Assembly: GCF_000173975.1 (NCBI RefSeq) | Contig: NZ_ACEP01000011.1 | Span: 1 to 64,000 of the forward strand | Reading direction: 5' to 3' | Length of the DNA: 64,000 bases | From: Anaerobutyricum hallii DSM 3353 | Lineage (GTDB): Bacteria > Bacillota > Clostridia > Lachnospirales > Lachnospiraceae | Program-made: the position numbers and the translations under genes | The notes under the pieces: model-generated | Database searches by the model: none | Seen by the model: the letters and a program-made list of their open reading frames with translations, nothing else | What the model was told of the DNA's origin: nothing | In this document: positions 36,539 through 45,801 of the stretch, one piece after another | Layout of the letters: the number at the start of each line of letters is the position of its first letter | Numbering within the stretch: the first letter of the stretch is position 1

Positions 36539-39065
36539 AAAGAGAAACCTGCCGGAATTACTTGCTCCGGCAGGTTCTTTCGAGCATTTAAAAGCGGCTG
36601 TTGCAGCGGGAGCAGATGCGATTTATATGGGTGGTGAAAAGTTTGGTGCCAGAGCGTATGCACATAATTTTTCCAGAGAGGATATGATAGAGGCGCTGCA
36701 GTTTGCACATTTTCATGAACGTAAGTTATATCTTACAGTGAACACATTAATGAAAGAGAAAGAGCTTTTTGAAGAATTAGGAGACTTTCTTTTTCCTTAT
36801 TATGAGAATGGTTTAGACGGTGTTATCGTTCAGGATATTGGTGCGGTTCGATTCATTCGAGAGAATTTCCCTGACTTGGAAATTCACGGAAGCACACAGC
36901 TAACGGTGACAGATTTTCGTGGTGCTGTTGCTGCGAAGCGCATGGGAATGACCAGAGTTGTTCCAGCAAGAGAATTATCTTTGGCAGAAATAAAAAGAAT
37001 AAAAAAAGAAACAGGCCTTGAAGTGGAAGTTTTCGTTCATGGGGCATTGTGTTATTGCTACTCTGGTCAATGTCTTTTAAGCAGTATGTATGGCGGAAGA
37101 AGTGGAAATCGCGGCCGCTGTGCCCAGCCTTGCCGACTTCCATATACTCTGATGAATGCTGATGGAACGATATTAAATCCTTCAAAGTATACGAAATATC
37201 TTCTTAGTCCAAAGGATTTATGTTCTCTTTCTATGCTGCCGTCTTTAATGGAAATTCCTGTGGATTCTTTAAAGATTGAAGGACGCATGAAAAATGTGGA
37301 GTATGTGGCAGGAGTTACAGCAATTTACCGCAAATATTTAGATAAGATTTCTGAAAACTGGGAACAAAGAGCACAATTTCAACCAGAAGAAGAGGATATA
37401 CATGCCTTAGAAGAATTATACTGTCGCGGCAGTTTTACAGAGGGATATTGGAACAAGCACAATGGGCAGGACATGATGGCAGCTGTTTCTCCCAAAAATA
37501 CTGGAAGAAAAGTTGGTAAAGTTCTATCTGTCTCTAAAAATAAAGTTCGGATGCATTTTGAAGATACATTACATCCAAAAGATATTTTAGTAATTCCTGT
37601 TTCAAAAGATGGGCAGGATGAAGTGATTCTTACAGTCCCTTCTAAAGATGTGGGTACTTCTTTAAAAGGACAGGTGACACTGAACGCTCCGCGCACACAA
37701 TCTATTAAGCCTGGAATGCCTGTATATCGCAGGAGGAATGAAGAACTTCTTACACACATTGAAAAAAATATTTTAAATGGCGTGATAAAATACCCTGTGA
37801 CAGGAGATATTACACTAAAAGTTGGCGAACCTTTGATGCTCCAGCTTTTTTGCAGAGAAGAAAGTGTGTTTGTTGAAGGACCGGTTATCGAATGTTCTAA
37901 AAAGAGGCCGGTAACGAAGGAAGATATCCTGCGGCAGATGCACAAGACTGGTAATGTACCATTTATACTTACTTCTTTTGAAGTGAATTTAGATGAGGGA
38001 TGTTTTCTTCCAATGTCTGCTTTAAAAAGAATTCGTCAGGACGGATTTGCTCTTTTAGAGGAAAAATTACGCATCTGCAAAAATAGAGTAGATAATCTGC
38101 CAGAAAAAAGAGAATATTTTTATGAGAAGAACTTGTCCTCAAAAGAATTGGATAATCAACAGAATCTAATGAATAAGCGCTATGATTGTCCGAATCAGGC
38201 ACAACGAGAACTAAACTCAGAGCAGGAAGAGCGAATTGCAAGTGTATATAATATAAAGCAGGCATTTTTATATTGTGAGGATACTTTTTTTGATGGAATC
38301 TGTCTTCCATGGGAATTTTTTTCGGAAAAAGAGTTAGAAAATGTGGGCGAAAAGATTAAGACTGCTGGAAAAAGCCTGTATCTTGCACTTCCTCGTGTAT
38401 TTCGAGGTAATAATGTGCTGGAAGATAAATTAAAAAAGATCTGTTCTCTGTCAATTTGGGATGGAATTTATGCATATACTATAAATGAAATGGAATTTCT
38501 TATGCAGTTAGAAGGATGTACTACAAGAGTGATTGCAGGGGCTTCTTTTTATCATTGGAATTCTTCGGCTATACAGGAATCAAATGCACTCTATGATAAT
38601 ATGACCGTAAGAGAGCTGCCTGTTGAATTGTCGGAAGAAGAAATTTCAGATATGATAAAGGGAATGGATAAAGAACAGCAGCAGACAGTTGACTTTGAAT
38701 TACTTATTTATGGAAGAATACCGGTAATGCAGTCAGCACAGTGCCTTAAAAAGACGTGTGGGCATTGTAATAAAACTTCCGGGCGATTATGGCTTGAGGA
38801 TAAAAAGAAAAGAAAGCTTTTAGTAACTACACACTGTCTGGATTGTTATAATCTTATTTGGCAGGATAAGCCGAAGAGTCTGATCGGAGAGAATATCAAA
38901 GAGGTTTCTTCTCACATAAAGAGACATCGCTTTGATTTATTTGAACTTACTGAAGCAGAAGTATCTTCCGTAAAACAAAGATATCTTAAATGGAAAGAAC
39001 AGCATTTTACAGAAGAACAAAGTAAAGATACTTCAGATTCATACTGGAATTATGGAATAGAGTAG
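36525..39065 (+). CDS. peptidase U32 family protein (large, RlhA/YrrO-type)
   Basis: U32 proteins were named collagenases but several hydroxylate RNA bases: RlhA makes 5-hydroxycytidine in 23S rRNA and TrhP acts on tRNA uridine. The 846-residue protein starts LPELLAPAGSFEHLKAAVAAG and holds the U32 signature EVFVHGALCYCYSGQC with nearby GNRGRCAQPCR cysteines. A long C-terminal part contains CLKKTCGHCNKTSG and THCLDCYN, a further Cys-rich cluster. No N-terminal signal. The start overlaps zapA and the gene is read with ruvAB-zapA. Confidence 0.85.
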   Translation: MNFIKKRNLPELLAPAGSFEHLKAAVAAGADAIYMGGEKFGARAYAHNFSREDMIEALQFAHFHERKLYLTVNTLMKEKELFEELGDFLFPYYENGLDGVIVQDIGAVRFIRENFPDLEIHGSTQLTVTDFRGAVAAKRMGMTRVVPARELSLAEIKRIKKETGLEVEVFVHGALCYCYSGQCLLSSMYGGRSGNRGRCAQPCRLPYTLMNADGTILNPSKYTKYLLSPKDLCSLSMLPSLMEIPVDSLKIEGRMKNVEYVAGVTAIYRKYLDKISENWEQRAQFQPEEEDIHALEELYCRGSFTEGYWNKHNGQDMMAAVSPKNTGRKVGKVLSVSKNKVRMHFEDTLHPKDILVIPVSKDGQDEVILTVPSKDVGTSLKGQVTLNAPRTQSIKPGMPVYRRRNEELLTHIEKNILNGVIKYPVTGDITLKVGEPLMLQLFCREESVFVEGPVIECSKKRPVTKEDILRQMHKTGNVPFILTSFEVNLDEGCFLPMSALKRIRQDGFALLEEKLRICKNRVDNLPEKREYFYEKNLSSKELDNQQNLMNKRYDCPNQAQRELNSEQEERIASVYNIKQAFLYCEDTFFDGICLPWEFFSEKELENVGEKIKTAGKSLYLALPRVFRGNNVLEDKLKKICSLSIWDGIYAYTINEMEFLMQLEGCTTRVIAGASFYHWNSSAIQESNALYDNMTVRELPVELSEEEISDMIKGMDKEQQQTVDFELLIYGRIPVMQSAQCLKKTCGHCNKTSGRLWLEDKKKRKLLVTTHCLDCYNLIWQDKPKSLIGENIKEVSSHIKRHRFDLFELTEAEVSSVKQRYLKWKEQHFTEEQSKDTSDSYWNYGIE

Positions 39066-39083
39066 AAAGGTGGGAATGAAAGT

Positions 39084-40451
39084 ATGGTGAGTTTGATTTC
39101 AACAGGATCGAATTATATTATTGTCATCATGGGTGTTATTTACGCAATTACCTGTTTTACCGTTTTTCTTCCCTCTACTGAGAAACGACAGGTAAAGCGG
39201 ATGGACAGGCAGGAATTGTTTATGTTTGTATTTCATTTTATCTGTTATGGTGTATTATTTGCCAAAACTTTGGATACAAAGATTATTTTTTTGTATCTTG
39301 CGCAGGTCGTATTTTTTAAGATGCTGATTTTTGTCTATTCACGAGTATATGTAGACTGTTCGCGAATTTTGATGAATCATACCTGTTTCTTGCTTTTGAT
39401 TGGTTTTGTTATGTTAACACGCCTGTCATTTGATAAAGCAGTAAAGCAATTTATTATTGCTGCGGCTACTTCATTGATTGTTTTATTTATTCCGTATTTT
39501 ATGGAAAAGGCTGTCTGGCTCAAAAAGCTGAAATGGATTTATGGCCTCCTTGGACTGATATTCTTGTCTAGTGTATTTGTAATTGGTACTTCACAGAATG
39601 GAGCAACGAACTGGATTTCTTTGGGACATGGGATTGCTTTGCAGCCTTCGGAATTTGTTAAGATTTCTTTTGTCTTTTTTATTGCAGCGATGCTTACGAA
39701 AGCACCGAATTTTAAAACAATGCTTCTTACGAGCATTTTTGCGGCATGCCATGTTATCATATTAATTGGCGAAAAGGATTTAGGTGGAGCATTAATCTAT
39801 TTTGTTGTATATGTTTTTCTTTGCTATGTCGCTACTGGAAGGGGAATTTATTTATTTGGAGGAATTGGAGCGGGCACTCTTGCGGCAAAGTTAGCGTACA
39901 TGCTGTTTGCGCATGTGCGGGTTCGTTTTATTGCCTGGAAAGATCCTTGGTCTGTCATTGAGGGCAGCGGATATCAGATTACGCAGTCTTTATTTGCGAT
40001 TGCCGCGGGAAGCTGGCTTGGGAAAGGACTGACACAGGGCAGGCCAAATGATATTCCCATTGTGGAAAGTGATTTTATTTTCTCTGCAATTACCGAAGAA
40101 TTCGGAATTTTATTTGCAATTTGTCTGATATTAATTTATTTGGGAGTGTTTATTCATTTCCTAAAAATTGCGATGGACGTGAGGGGTCGCTTTTACAAGC
40201 TTTTAGCATATGGATTTTCTATTTGCTTTATTTTTCAGGTGTTTCTTACAATTGGAGGGGTTACTAAGTTTATTCCTTCTACCGGAGTAACACTTCCACT
40301 GATCAGTTATGGAGGAAGTTCTGTAGCCAGTACATTAATAATTTTTGCAGTTATGCAGGGCATATTTATCATTGCCTATAAAGAGGATGATGAGAATGAA
40401 GAAGAACAAGCAGGGCAGCCGGACGAGAGTGACCGTAAAAAATACGACTGA
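39084..40451 (+). CDS. FtsW/RodA/SpoVE-family peptidoglycan polymerase
   Basis: SEDS proteins polymerise lipid II glycan strands together with a class B penicillin-binding protein. The 455-residue protein has about ten hydrophobic helices. The late signature segment VTKFIPSTGVTLPLISYGGSS is plainly SEDS. Its 3' end overlaps the PBP gene by about 56 bases. FtsW, RodA and SpoVE cannot be told apart here by eye. Confidence 0.92.
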   Translation: MVSLISTGSNYIIVIMGVIYAITCFTVFLPSTEKRQVKRMDRQELFMFVFHFICYGVLFAKTLDTKIIFLYLAQVVFFKMLIFVYSRVYVDCSRILMNHTCFLLLIGFVMLTRLSFDKAVKQFIIAAATSLIVLFIPYFMEKAVWLKKLKWIYGLLGLIFLSSVFVIGTSQNGATNWISLGHGIALQPSEFVKISFVFFIAAMLTKAPNFKTMLLTSIFAACHVIILIGEKDLGGALIYFVVYVFLCYVATGRGIYLFGGIGAGTLAAKLAYMLFAHVRVRFIAWKDPWSVIEGSGYQITQSLFAIAAGSWLGKGLTQGRPNDIPIVESDFIFSAITEEFGILFAICLILIYLGVFIHFLKIAMDVRGRFYKLLAYGFSICFIFQVFLTIGGVTKFIPSTGVTLPLISYGGSSVASTLIIFAVMQGIFIIAYKEDDENEEEQAGQPDESDRKKYD

Positions 40452-41994
40452 ACGAAGAGAATCTCGCAGGCACGATCAAAAGGAAACCTTATTTTTTGAT
40501 ATAAAGAGCTTATTTACTCCAAGAAGAGGGAAAAAATTAAAAACGAACCGTTATATGCTACAGACAAGTATTATTGTTGTCGCACTTTTTCTGGGGTTAA
40601 TTGGCTATGTGGTGAAATTTACCTTAAAGGATAGCAGCAGCGTAGCGCAAAGTTCTTATAATAAGAGAAATTCTTCTCTCTCTGACCAGACAAAACGAGG
40701 TCAGATTTTAAGTGCGAACCAGAAGATTCTTGCATATTCTGAGAATAATGAAGCTGGAGATGAGATACGGCACTATCCTTACGAAAATATGTTTGCACAC
40801 ATCATTGGATATACCAGTTATGGAAAGGCAGGACTGGAATCTGTTTGTAACAGTGATCTTTTGACATCACACGAAAAACTGATGAAGCAGCTCAGTAACG
40901 GTGTTGCCAGCAAGAAGAATATCGGAGATAATGTAATAACGACGTTAGATACCCGTCTGCAAAAGGCCGCTTATGAAGCATTAGAGGACTATAGGGGAGC
41001 GGTAGTGGCAATCGAACCCAAAACAGGAAAGGTAAGAGCATTAGTTTCCAAGCCCGATTTTGATCCGAATAAGTTAGATGATATCTGGGATAAGATTACT
41101 TCTGATTCTTCAGAAAGCTGCCTCTTAAACAGAGCAACGCAGGGGCTTTACCCGCCAGGTTCCACCTATAAGGTACTGACAGCGCTAGAATACATGGAAG
41201 AACATCCGAACTCTTATAAGAACTTTAGTTATGAATGTGACGGACAGACGATTGTTAATAGCGTGCGTATCAGCTGCTATGAAAATGAGGAACATGGTGA
41301 AGTTGATTTAGACAGGGCATTTGCAAAATCCTGCAATACTGCTTTTGTCACATTAGGTAGTAAGTTGGACATAAAGAATTTTGTTTCACTAAATAAAAAA
41401 TGTCTGTTCAATCAGGAGATTCCTTTTGATCTTGCAGTAAAAAAGAGTCGTTTTGAATTAACCCAAAATTCAGACAAGAGTGAAATCCCACAAACGGTCA
41501 TTGGACAGGGAAATACGTTGATGACGCCGTTCCACAACGCTCTCCTTATGTGTGCAGTTGCAAACGAAGGCACTTTGATGAAGCCATATGTCGTTGACCA
41601 TGTAGAAGGAGCAGATGGAACAACGGTAAAAGAAACTATCCCTGAAATTTATGCCGATCTTATGTCAGAAAAAGATGCGAAAAAGCTCCAGAAAATGCTT
41701 CGGGAAGTAGTTACCAGTGGTACGGGTTATAACTTAGATACGGATTTATATACTGCCGCAGGAAAGACAGGAACTGCAGAGAATGAGGGCAAATATGCAC
41801 ATGCCTGGTTCGTTGGCTATTCTAATGTAGAAGACCCGGATTTAGTTGTTTGTGTTCTTGTTGAGAACGTCGGCGCTGGAAGTAAGTATGCTGTCCCGAT
41901 TGCTAAAAGAGTATTTGATTCTTATTACAATAATAATATGAAAGAATATTATAGTCAGAAAACAGATATCGAATCTACACAGACGAATCAATAA
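40396..41994 (+). CDS. class B penicillin-binding protein (transpeptidase)
   Basis: The protein crosslinks peptidoglycan and partners with the SEDS gene it overlaps. About 532 residues: a basic N-terminus, one transmembrane helix (about residues 55-75), a dimerisation-type region with GQILSANQKILAYS, then the transpeptidase with the catalytic STYK in PPGSTYKVLTALEYME, SCN in KSCNTAF, and KTGTAEN. The start at 40396 has agagg 9 bases upstream. The frame runs back to 40345 without a better site. Confidence 0.92.
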   Translation: MKKNKQGSRTRVTVKNTTERRESRRHDQKETLFFDIKSLFTPRRGKKLKTNRYMLQTSIIVVALFLGLIGYVVKFTLKDSSSVAQSSYNKRNSSLSDQTKRGQILSANQKILAYSENNEAGDEIRHYPYENMFAHIIGYTSYGKAGLESVCNSDLLTSHEKLMKQLSNGVASKKNIGDNVITTLDTRLQKAAYEALEDYRGAVVAIEPKTGKVRALVSKPDFDPNKLDDIWDKITSDSSESCLLNRATQGLYPPGSTYKVLTALEYMEEHPNSYKNFSYECDGQTIVNSVRISCYENEEHGEVDLDRAFAKSCNTAFVTLGSKLDIKNFVSLNKKCLFNQEIPFDLAVKKSRFELTQNSDKSEIPQTVIGQGNTLMTPFHNALLMCAVANEGTLMKPYVVDHVEGADGTTVKETIPEIYADLMSEKDAKKLQKMLREVVTSGTGYNLDTDLYTAAGKTGTAENEGKYAHAWFVGYSNVEDPDLVVCVLVENVGAGSKYAVPIAKRVFDSYYNNNMKEYYSQKTDIESTQTNQ

Positions 41995-42001
41995 ATTTTT
42001 C

Positions 42002-42030
42002 TTGACAATATAACAATCAGATGATAATAT
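42002..42030 (+). promoter_or_regulatory. promoter of tRNA-Leu(CAA)
   Basis: A perfect TTGACA at 42002-42007, a 17-base spacer and TAATAT at 42025-42030 lie 40 bases before the tRNA. Confidence 0.8.
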
Positions 42031-42069
42031 ATAGAAGTTGGTTGCATTAGCTGTGACTAATTTCTATAT

Positions 42070-42149
42070 GCCGCTGTGGCGGAATTGGCAGACGCATACG
42101 ACTCAAAATCGTACGGGAAACCATATGGGTTCGAGTCCCATCAGCGGCA
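42070..42149 (+). tRNA. tRNA-Leu (anticodon CAA)
   Basis: A class II tRNA of 80 nt. Acceptor arms gccgctg and cagcggc pair. The anticodon loop ctcaaaa gives CAA and the T-loop is ggttcgagtcc. No CCA is encoded. A loose hairpin and T run follow at 42171-42210. Confidence 0.92.
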
Positions 42150-42224
42150 TTTAATATATTTTTTAAAAGAAAGTTGTCTTACTAAAAAGTAGACAGCTTA
42201 TTTTTTTACTCTATTTTTACTATA

Positions 42225-42244
42225 CTAGAGCGTGTTTGAAAAAT
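42225..42244. mobile_element. MITE-like family 2, single terminal repeat remnant
   Basis: ctagagcgtgtttgaaaaat occurs here without an identifiable partner, about 90 bases before palindromic repeat copy 3. It looks like the surviving end of an element. Confidence 0.6.
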
Positions 42245-42335
42245 TCTTTTTATCACAAATTCGTTGTACCTTCTTAAATTATATGCCTCATTTCCAAATC
42301 CCCCCAATCATATTCTGATTAAACTAAATCCAGCC

Positions 42336-42469
42336 AAAGATAGCCCTCTGAAGGCAAATAAATCCCTATCTGTGATCTCGGAGCAAGAGAAAATACCGAA
42401 TGAGGTATTTTCCTCGCCACGATTAAAGTCACAGATAGGGATTTATTTGCCTTTAAAGGGTGTCTCTTA
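42336..42469. repeat. palindromic repeat family 1, copy 3
   Basis: ggcaaataaatccctatctgtga (42353-42375) pairs perfectly over 23 bp with 42429-42451. Inside lie tctcggagcaaga and gattaaagtcaca, which are the reverse complement of the family core, and an extra hairpin aaaatacc/ggtatttt. The right end ttgcctttaaagggtgtctctta resembles copy 1. It sits between tRNA-Leu and the convergent Nudix gene. Confidence 0.8.
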
Positions 42470-42486
42470 TTCAAACGAAATCAGAA

Positions 42487-42939
42487 TTAAAAATACTTTC
42501 TTGTTCCCCACAATCCCGCTTTCTTTAATTCAATATACTGCTGGTAGGCATCTTCTAATATTTGCCGCTCATTAGGGAAGCGAAGCAAATGATATGCTTC
42601 GTGGTACTTATAGTAGCCGGAATCTTCAAAATATTCTTCTTTCTGAGGTTTGGAGTAATAGCTGTCCGCCATCATTAAATACCAGTGTACCTGCTTTACA
42701 ACTACATCGTGTGCGGTATTAAATGTATACTGGCTCTTTCCTACGTACTTTATTGCAGAAGCCTTTACTCCTGTCTCTTCGTGAACTTCTCTTAAGGCAG
42801 TTTCTTTATATTCTTCCCCTGCCTCCACTGTTCCTTTTGGAAGAACCCATCCGTCATATCTGTTTTTATAATTCTTATATAACAGAAGTATCTTTCCCCG
42901 AAATATTACAACACCACCGCAGCTTGTCGCCTTAATCAT
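42487..42939 (-). CDS. Nudix hydrolase
   Basis: Nudix enzymes hydrolyse nucleoside-diphosphate-linked compounds. The 150-residue product has the Nudix box as GTVEAGEEYKETALREVHEE followed by TGV, with the catalytic REVHEETG. The substrate is not predictable. The start at 42939 follows aggagg by 8 bases. An in-frame start eight codons upstream would place that site inside the gene. Confidence 0.9.
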   Translation of the reverse strand: MIKATSCGGVVIFRGKILLLYKNYKNRYDGWVLPKGTVEAGEEYKETALREVHEETGVKASAIKYVGKSQYTFNTAHDVVVKQVHWYLMMADSYYSKPQKEEYFEDSGYYKYHEAYHLLRFPNERQILEDAYQQYIELKKAGLWGTRKYF

Positions 42940-43045
42940 TGTTCTATCCTCCTGTGCTGACAATTCTGGTGTGTTCTACACTTACATTAAGTATACCAAA
43001 TCGACAGAAGGTTTGCAACAGAAGCCTTTTACATGTATTATCAGT

Positions 43046-43933
43046 TTATTCCTTTAAAAGCTCCTTAATATATTTTTTCATATCATCTATCCGATTTTGG
43101 GACAGTAAAAAGGAGAGTGCCTGTAAATGATTATTCATATCATGATTTTGCCTGCGAAGAAGAATATTTTGTTCCTGATATTGTTTGTAAATAAATATTT
43201 GTTTTTCAATTCGCTTCTTTTTTTCTTTATTAACCCGAATCTGTTTTAAGATGACTGGAATTTGAGTCACCGCATGCAAAAATAAAAGGCTTAAAACAAA
43301 TAGAATAAAAAACAAGAGAATCCAGCCGGTCATTCCGAATAATTCAGGTAAAAAGATAAGAAATCCATTTGTACATAATACAGGAAGCAGAATCATTTCC
43401 ACAAACGTTGTGAGATGAATAAACCGAATATATCTTTTCCATAATAGAGGAAAGAGAAAGTTAAATGCTATTTCGGCAAGGGCAGCAGGTAAAAAGAAAA
43501 TAAGTATAGTAGATACTTTTTGATTAGGAACATTAATATACGGGGTATAGTGAAGACCGAATAATTTTTCGCAGATTCCTTTCCAGTAAAGAGAACAAAT
43601 AACAATCTCTAAGATACCATCAAAGAAAACCAGGATAAAAAACAGCGATAATTTTTTTAAGAAAGATTCTTTGGTAAATAAAAAAATTGTGATGAGAAGA
43701 GCGAGGTAAAAAAGAAAGCTTCTCATTCCAGACTGTACATTGGCTGTTGCAATTTCATATAGAAAAGGAATAAATAGAAAAAGAAAACTAAAAAGGTAAT
43801 ACATAAATTCTCGAATACGCAAGGGCAGAATCTGCCCAATGGCAAAACTTAATGAGAATCCTATAAAAAGCTGAACGGCTGCTACAATATAAATATAAAC
43901 TGGTGTAAAATCAAACATTTGGTTTAAAGTCAT
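43046..43933 (-). CDS. AgrC-like membrane sensor with His helix but no ATPase domain
   Basis: The 295-residue protein has about six hydrophobic helices in its first 210 residues, then a charged coiled linker and a phospho-acceptor helix RRQNHDMNNHLQALSFLL, with His264 and the Asn four residues later as in AgrC/HPK10 kinases. It then stops after DDMKKYIKELLKE. No N, G or D box follows, and only about 100 bases separate its stop from the Nudix gene, so no ATPase domain is hidden in another frame. The start at 43933 has aaagga 6 bases upstream. It probably works with the next genes upstream. Confidence 0.85.
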   Translation of the reverse strand: MTLNQMFDFTPVYIYIVAAVQLFIGFSLSFAIGQILPLRIREFMYYLFSFLFLFIPFLYEIATANVQSGMRSFLFYLALLITIFLFTKESFLKKLSLFFILVFFDGILEIVICSLYWKGICEKLFGLHYTPYINVPNQKVSTILIFFLPAALAEIAFNFLFPLLWKRYIRFIHLTTFVEMILLPVLCTNGFLIFLPELFGMTGWILLFFILFVLSLLFLHAVTQIPVILKQIRVNKEKKKRIEKQIFIYKQYQEQNILLRRQNHDMNNHLQALSFLLSQNRIDDMKKYIKELLKE

Positions 43934-43969
43934 AAAAAATCCTTTCTTTACCATTTTAATCGTTAGAAT

Positions 43970-44043
43970 TAGAGCGTGTTTGAAAAATCATTCCTGCAAT
44001 CTGCATACCTCAATCTGCAAAAAGCATTTTTCAAATATATTCC
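43970..44043. mobile_element. MITE-like family 2, decayed copy
   Basis: The left end tagagcgtgtttgaaaaat is intact and is preceded by T, not C. The following cattcctgcaatctgca is the exact reverse complement of the right half of the 53145 copy. The right end (gcatttttcaaatatattcca) is degenerate. It separates the two kinase-like genes. Confidence 0.65.
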
Positions 44044-44072
44044 AAGATAAAACATATTCGTTTGCGGTGGTA

Positions 44073-44900
44073 TTATAAAAGATAACGAAGCATTATACGA
44101 GATTCAAAAATATTTCCCCGATCTTCCCACTCACAAAATCCATCATAAGATTTTACAATCTCTTCAATGATAGATAATCCAAATCCATGAGAAAGGGAAT
44201 CTGATTTTGTTGTTTTTCTTGCTAATGAGTTAAAAATCAAGGCTGTTTCCTTTGTATTTTGCATGAAGATAATTAAGAAATCCCCCTTATAATCAATTGA
44301 TAATTCAATTTTAGGATTTAACGAGGAAGCCATCTGGCAACTTTCTATGGCATTATCAAGTAAATTTGAAAACAGACTAATTAAAACAGAAAAAGAAAAA
44401 TCATTCTTTTCAGGAAACAAAATCGTATATTCAAAGGAAATATTATGTTGGATACATTCTGATTTTTTGCTTTGTAAAATACCATCAACGATAGAGTTGG
44501 TACAGCAAATGATATCGGTATCTTTAAGAGGAATCTGTTCACCAAGTATTTTTTGTGCAGTTGTTAAATCATTTTGCTCTAAAAGTATGTAAAGTTCTTT
44601 CAATTTTTGGGTAAAATTATTTTTATGAAGTTTGAGCTGCTTATGAGTAAACTGTTCTATTTCGCGTTGCTGCTTTGAACTTTCTTCTGTAGTTTCTAAC
44701 GTAGAAAGAGAAGTTCCTGTCCGGTGTTCTCTTAAAGATGCAAGAAAGATATTTAATGGGAAAATAAGAAGAATCGCATAAGAAATCATCATGCATAGGA
44801 ATGAGCGAGGTGACTTAGCGGAACAAAAATAAAATAGAACCACAGATTCTGAACAGGCAATAAGAATTGAAAGAAAAATCATATCTTTTTTATGCATCAT
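44073..44900 (-). CDS. GHKL histidine kinase-like protein lacking the aligned acceptor His
   Basis: The 275-residue protein has two N-terminal transmembrane helices (about 7-25 and 36-54), a coiled segment and a GHKL ATPase domain with N box NLLDNAIESC at 179-188 and G box HGFGLSIIEEI at 238-248. Its DHp-like helix, LHKNNFTQKLKELYILLEQN, aligns with AgrC-type helices so that Asn94 occupies the acceptor position. The only nearby His (H92) is two residues upstream. It overlaps the LytTR regulator stop by one base. Together with the ATPase-less sensor it may form one functional kinase. Confidence 0.82.
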   Translation of the reverse strand: MMHKKDMIFLSILIACSESVVLFYFCSAKSPRSFLCMMISYAILLIFPLNIFLASLREHRTGTSLSTLETTEESSKQQREIEQFTHKQLKLHKNNFTQKLKELYILLEQNDLTTAQKILGEQIPLKDTDIICCTNSIVDGILQSKKSECIQHNISFEYTILFPEKNDFSFSVLISLFSNLLDNAIESCQMASSLNPKIELSIDYKGDFLIIFMQNTKETALIFNSLARKTTKSDSLSHGFGLSIIEEIVKSYDGFCEWEDRGNIFESRIMLRYLL

Positions 44901-45643
44901 TAAAGCTCTCCTTTCGCTTCTTCATTTGTAAAATACATCCCATCTGCCCATATACATCTGGCAAATGTCTTTTTTAAACTTTCGTAACAAGTTCTGCTGA
45001 CTGGAACAGAAGTATCGTTTGATAAGATAGCATGGTGACGGTCTAAATTAACGATGTGCCGTCCATTTACGATATAGCTTCGGTGAGATGGACAAAACCA
45101 GGGACATAAACGTTCTAAAAGAGAATCCATCTTTTCTGGTGTCTGATAGATTGTATCTGCGGTATGAATATTTGTAGTACGCATAATTCGTTCTAAATAT
45201 AAAATCTTACTTTGTGCAATACGAATATGCTGCTGTTTTGATTGGATAATCAAATAGTACTGGGTTATCTTTGCTATCTGCTGTATGGCCTTTTTTAATG
45301 CGGTTGAAAGATAGGTATCTATATCTTTCTTTAAAATATAGTAAATATGTGATGTCTCATAAACAGAGGTAAAATAGTTTGTATAATTTGTAATATATAT
45401 AATCTGACAGTCTGGATGCCAGGCGTTAATCTGTTTTGATGCCTCAATTCCAGAGGAAACATCAAATTCGATGTCCATAAAGATAATATCAAACAGCTTG
45501 TTTTCATTATGAATAGAAAATAGTATATCTTTTATGTGATAAAATACAGAAACTTCTGCTTCAATAGGGCAGCATTGTTTTACTTTTTCTGAGATTTCCT
45601 GCGCGGTAATCTCATTGTCATCACAGACAGCAATTGAAATCAT
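44900..45643 (-). CDS. LytTR-family response regulator (AgrA-like)
   Basis: The 247-residue protein has a receiver domain (about 1-120; acidic pair in CDDNE, acceptor Asp in IIFMDIEFD) and a LytTR DNA-binding domain (about 140-240) with ILYLERIMRTTNIHT and CPSHRSYIVNGRHIVNLDRH. Such regulators usually control quorum-sensing or bacteriocin genes. No agrB or agrD gene is found nearby. It starts behind gaaagga and leads the three-gene minus-strand set. Confidence 0.92.
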   Translation of the reverse strand: MISIAVCDDNEITAQEISEKVKQCCPIEAEVSVFYHIKDILFSIHNENKLFDIIFMDIEFDVSSGIEASKQINAWHPDCQIIYITNYTNYFTSVYETSHIYYILKKDIDTYLSTALKKAIQQIAKITQYYLIIQSKQQHIRIAQSKILYLERIMRTTNIHTADTIYQTPEKMDSLLERLCPWFCPSHRSYIVNGRHIVNLDRHHAILSNDTSVPVSRTCYESLKKTFARCIWADGMYFTNEEAKGEL

Positions 45644-45801
45644 AAAATAGTCCTTTCATGTAAAATACATTTTTTATTAAAAAATATATCATTGTTTTTA
45701 AATGATGTATATATTATATAATACTTTTTCTTATTTACAAGCAGGGAATATAAAAAATGTGGTTGTTCAAGACATAAAATTTACATTTCGTGCAATAGTA
45801 C

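Noticed and set aside
42264-42575. 103-codon frame over the palindromic repeat
   Set aside because: It crosses both arms of the repeat and the 3' end of the Nudix gene in antisense.
43046-45643. Complete agr quorum-sensing system
   Set aside because: No AgrB-like protease or AgrD-like peptide frame is found around the sensor and regulator genes.
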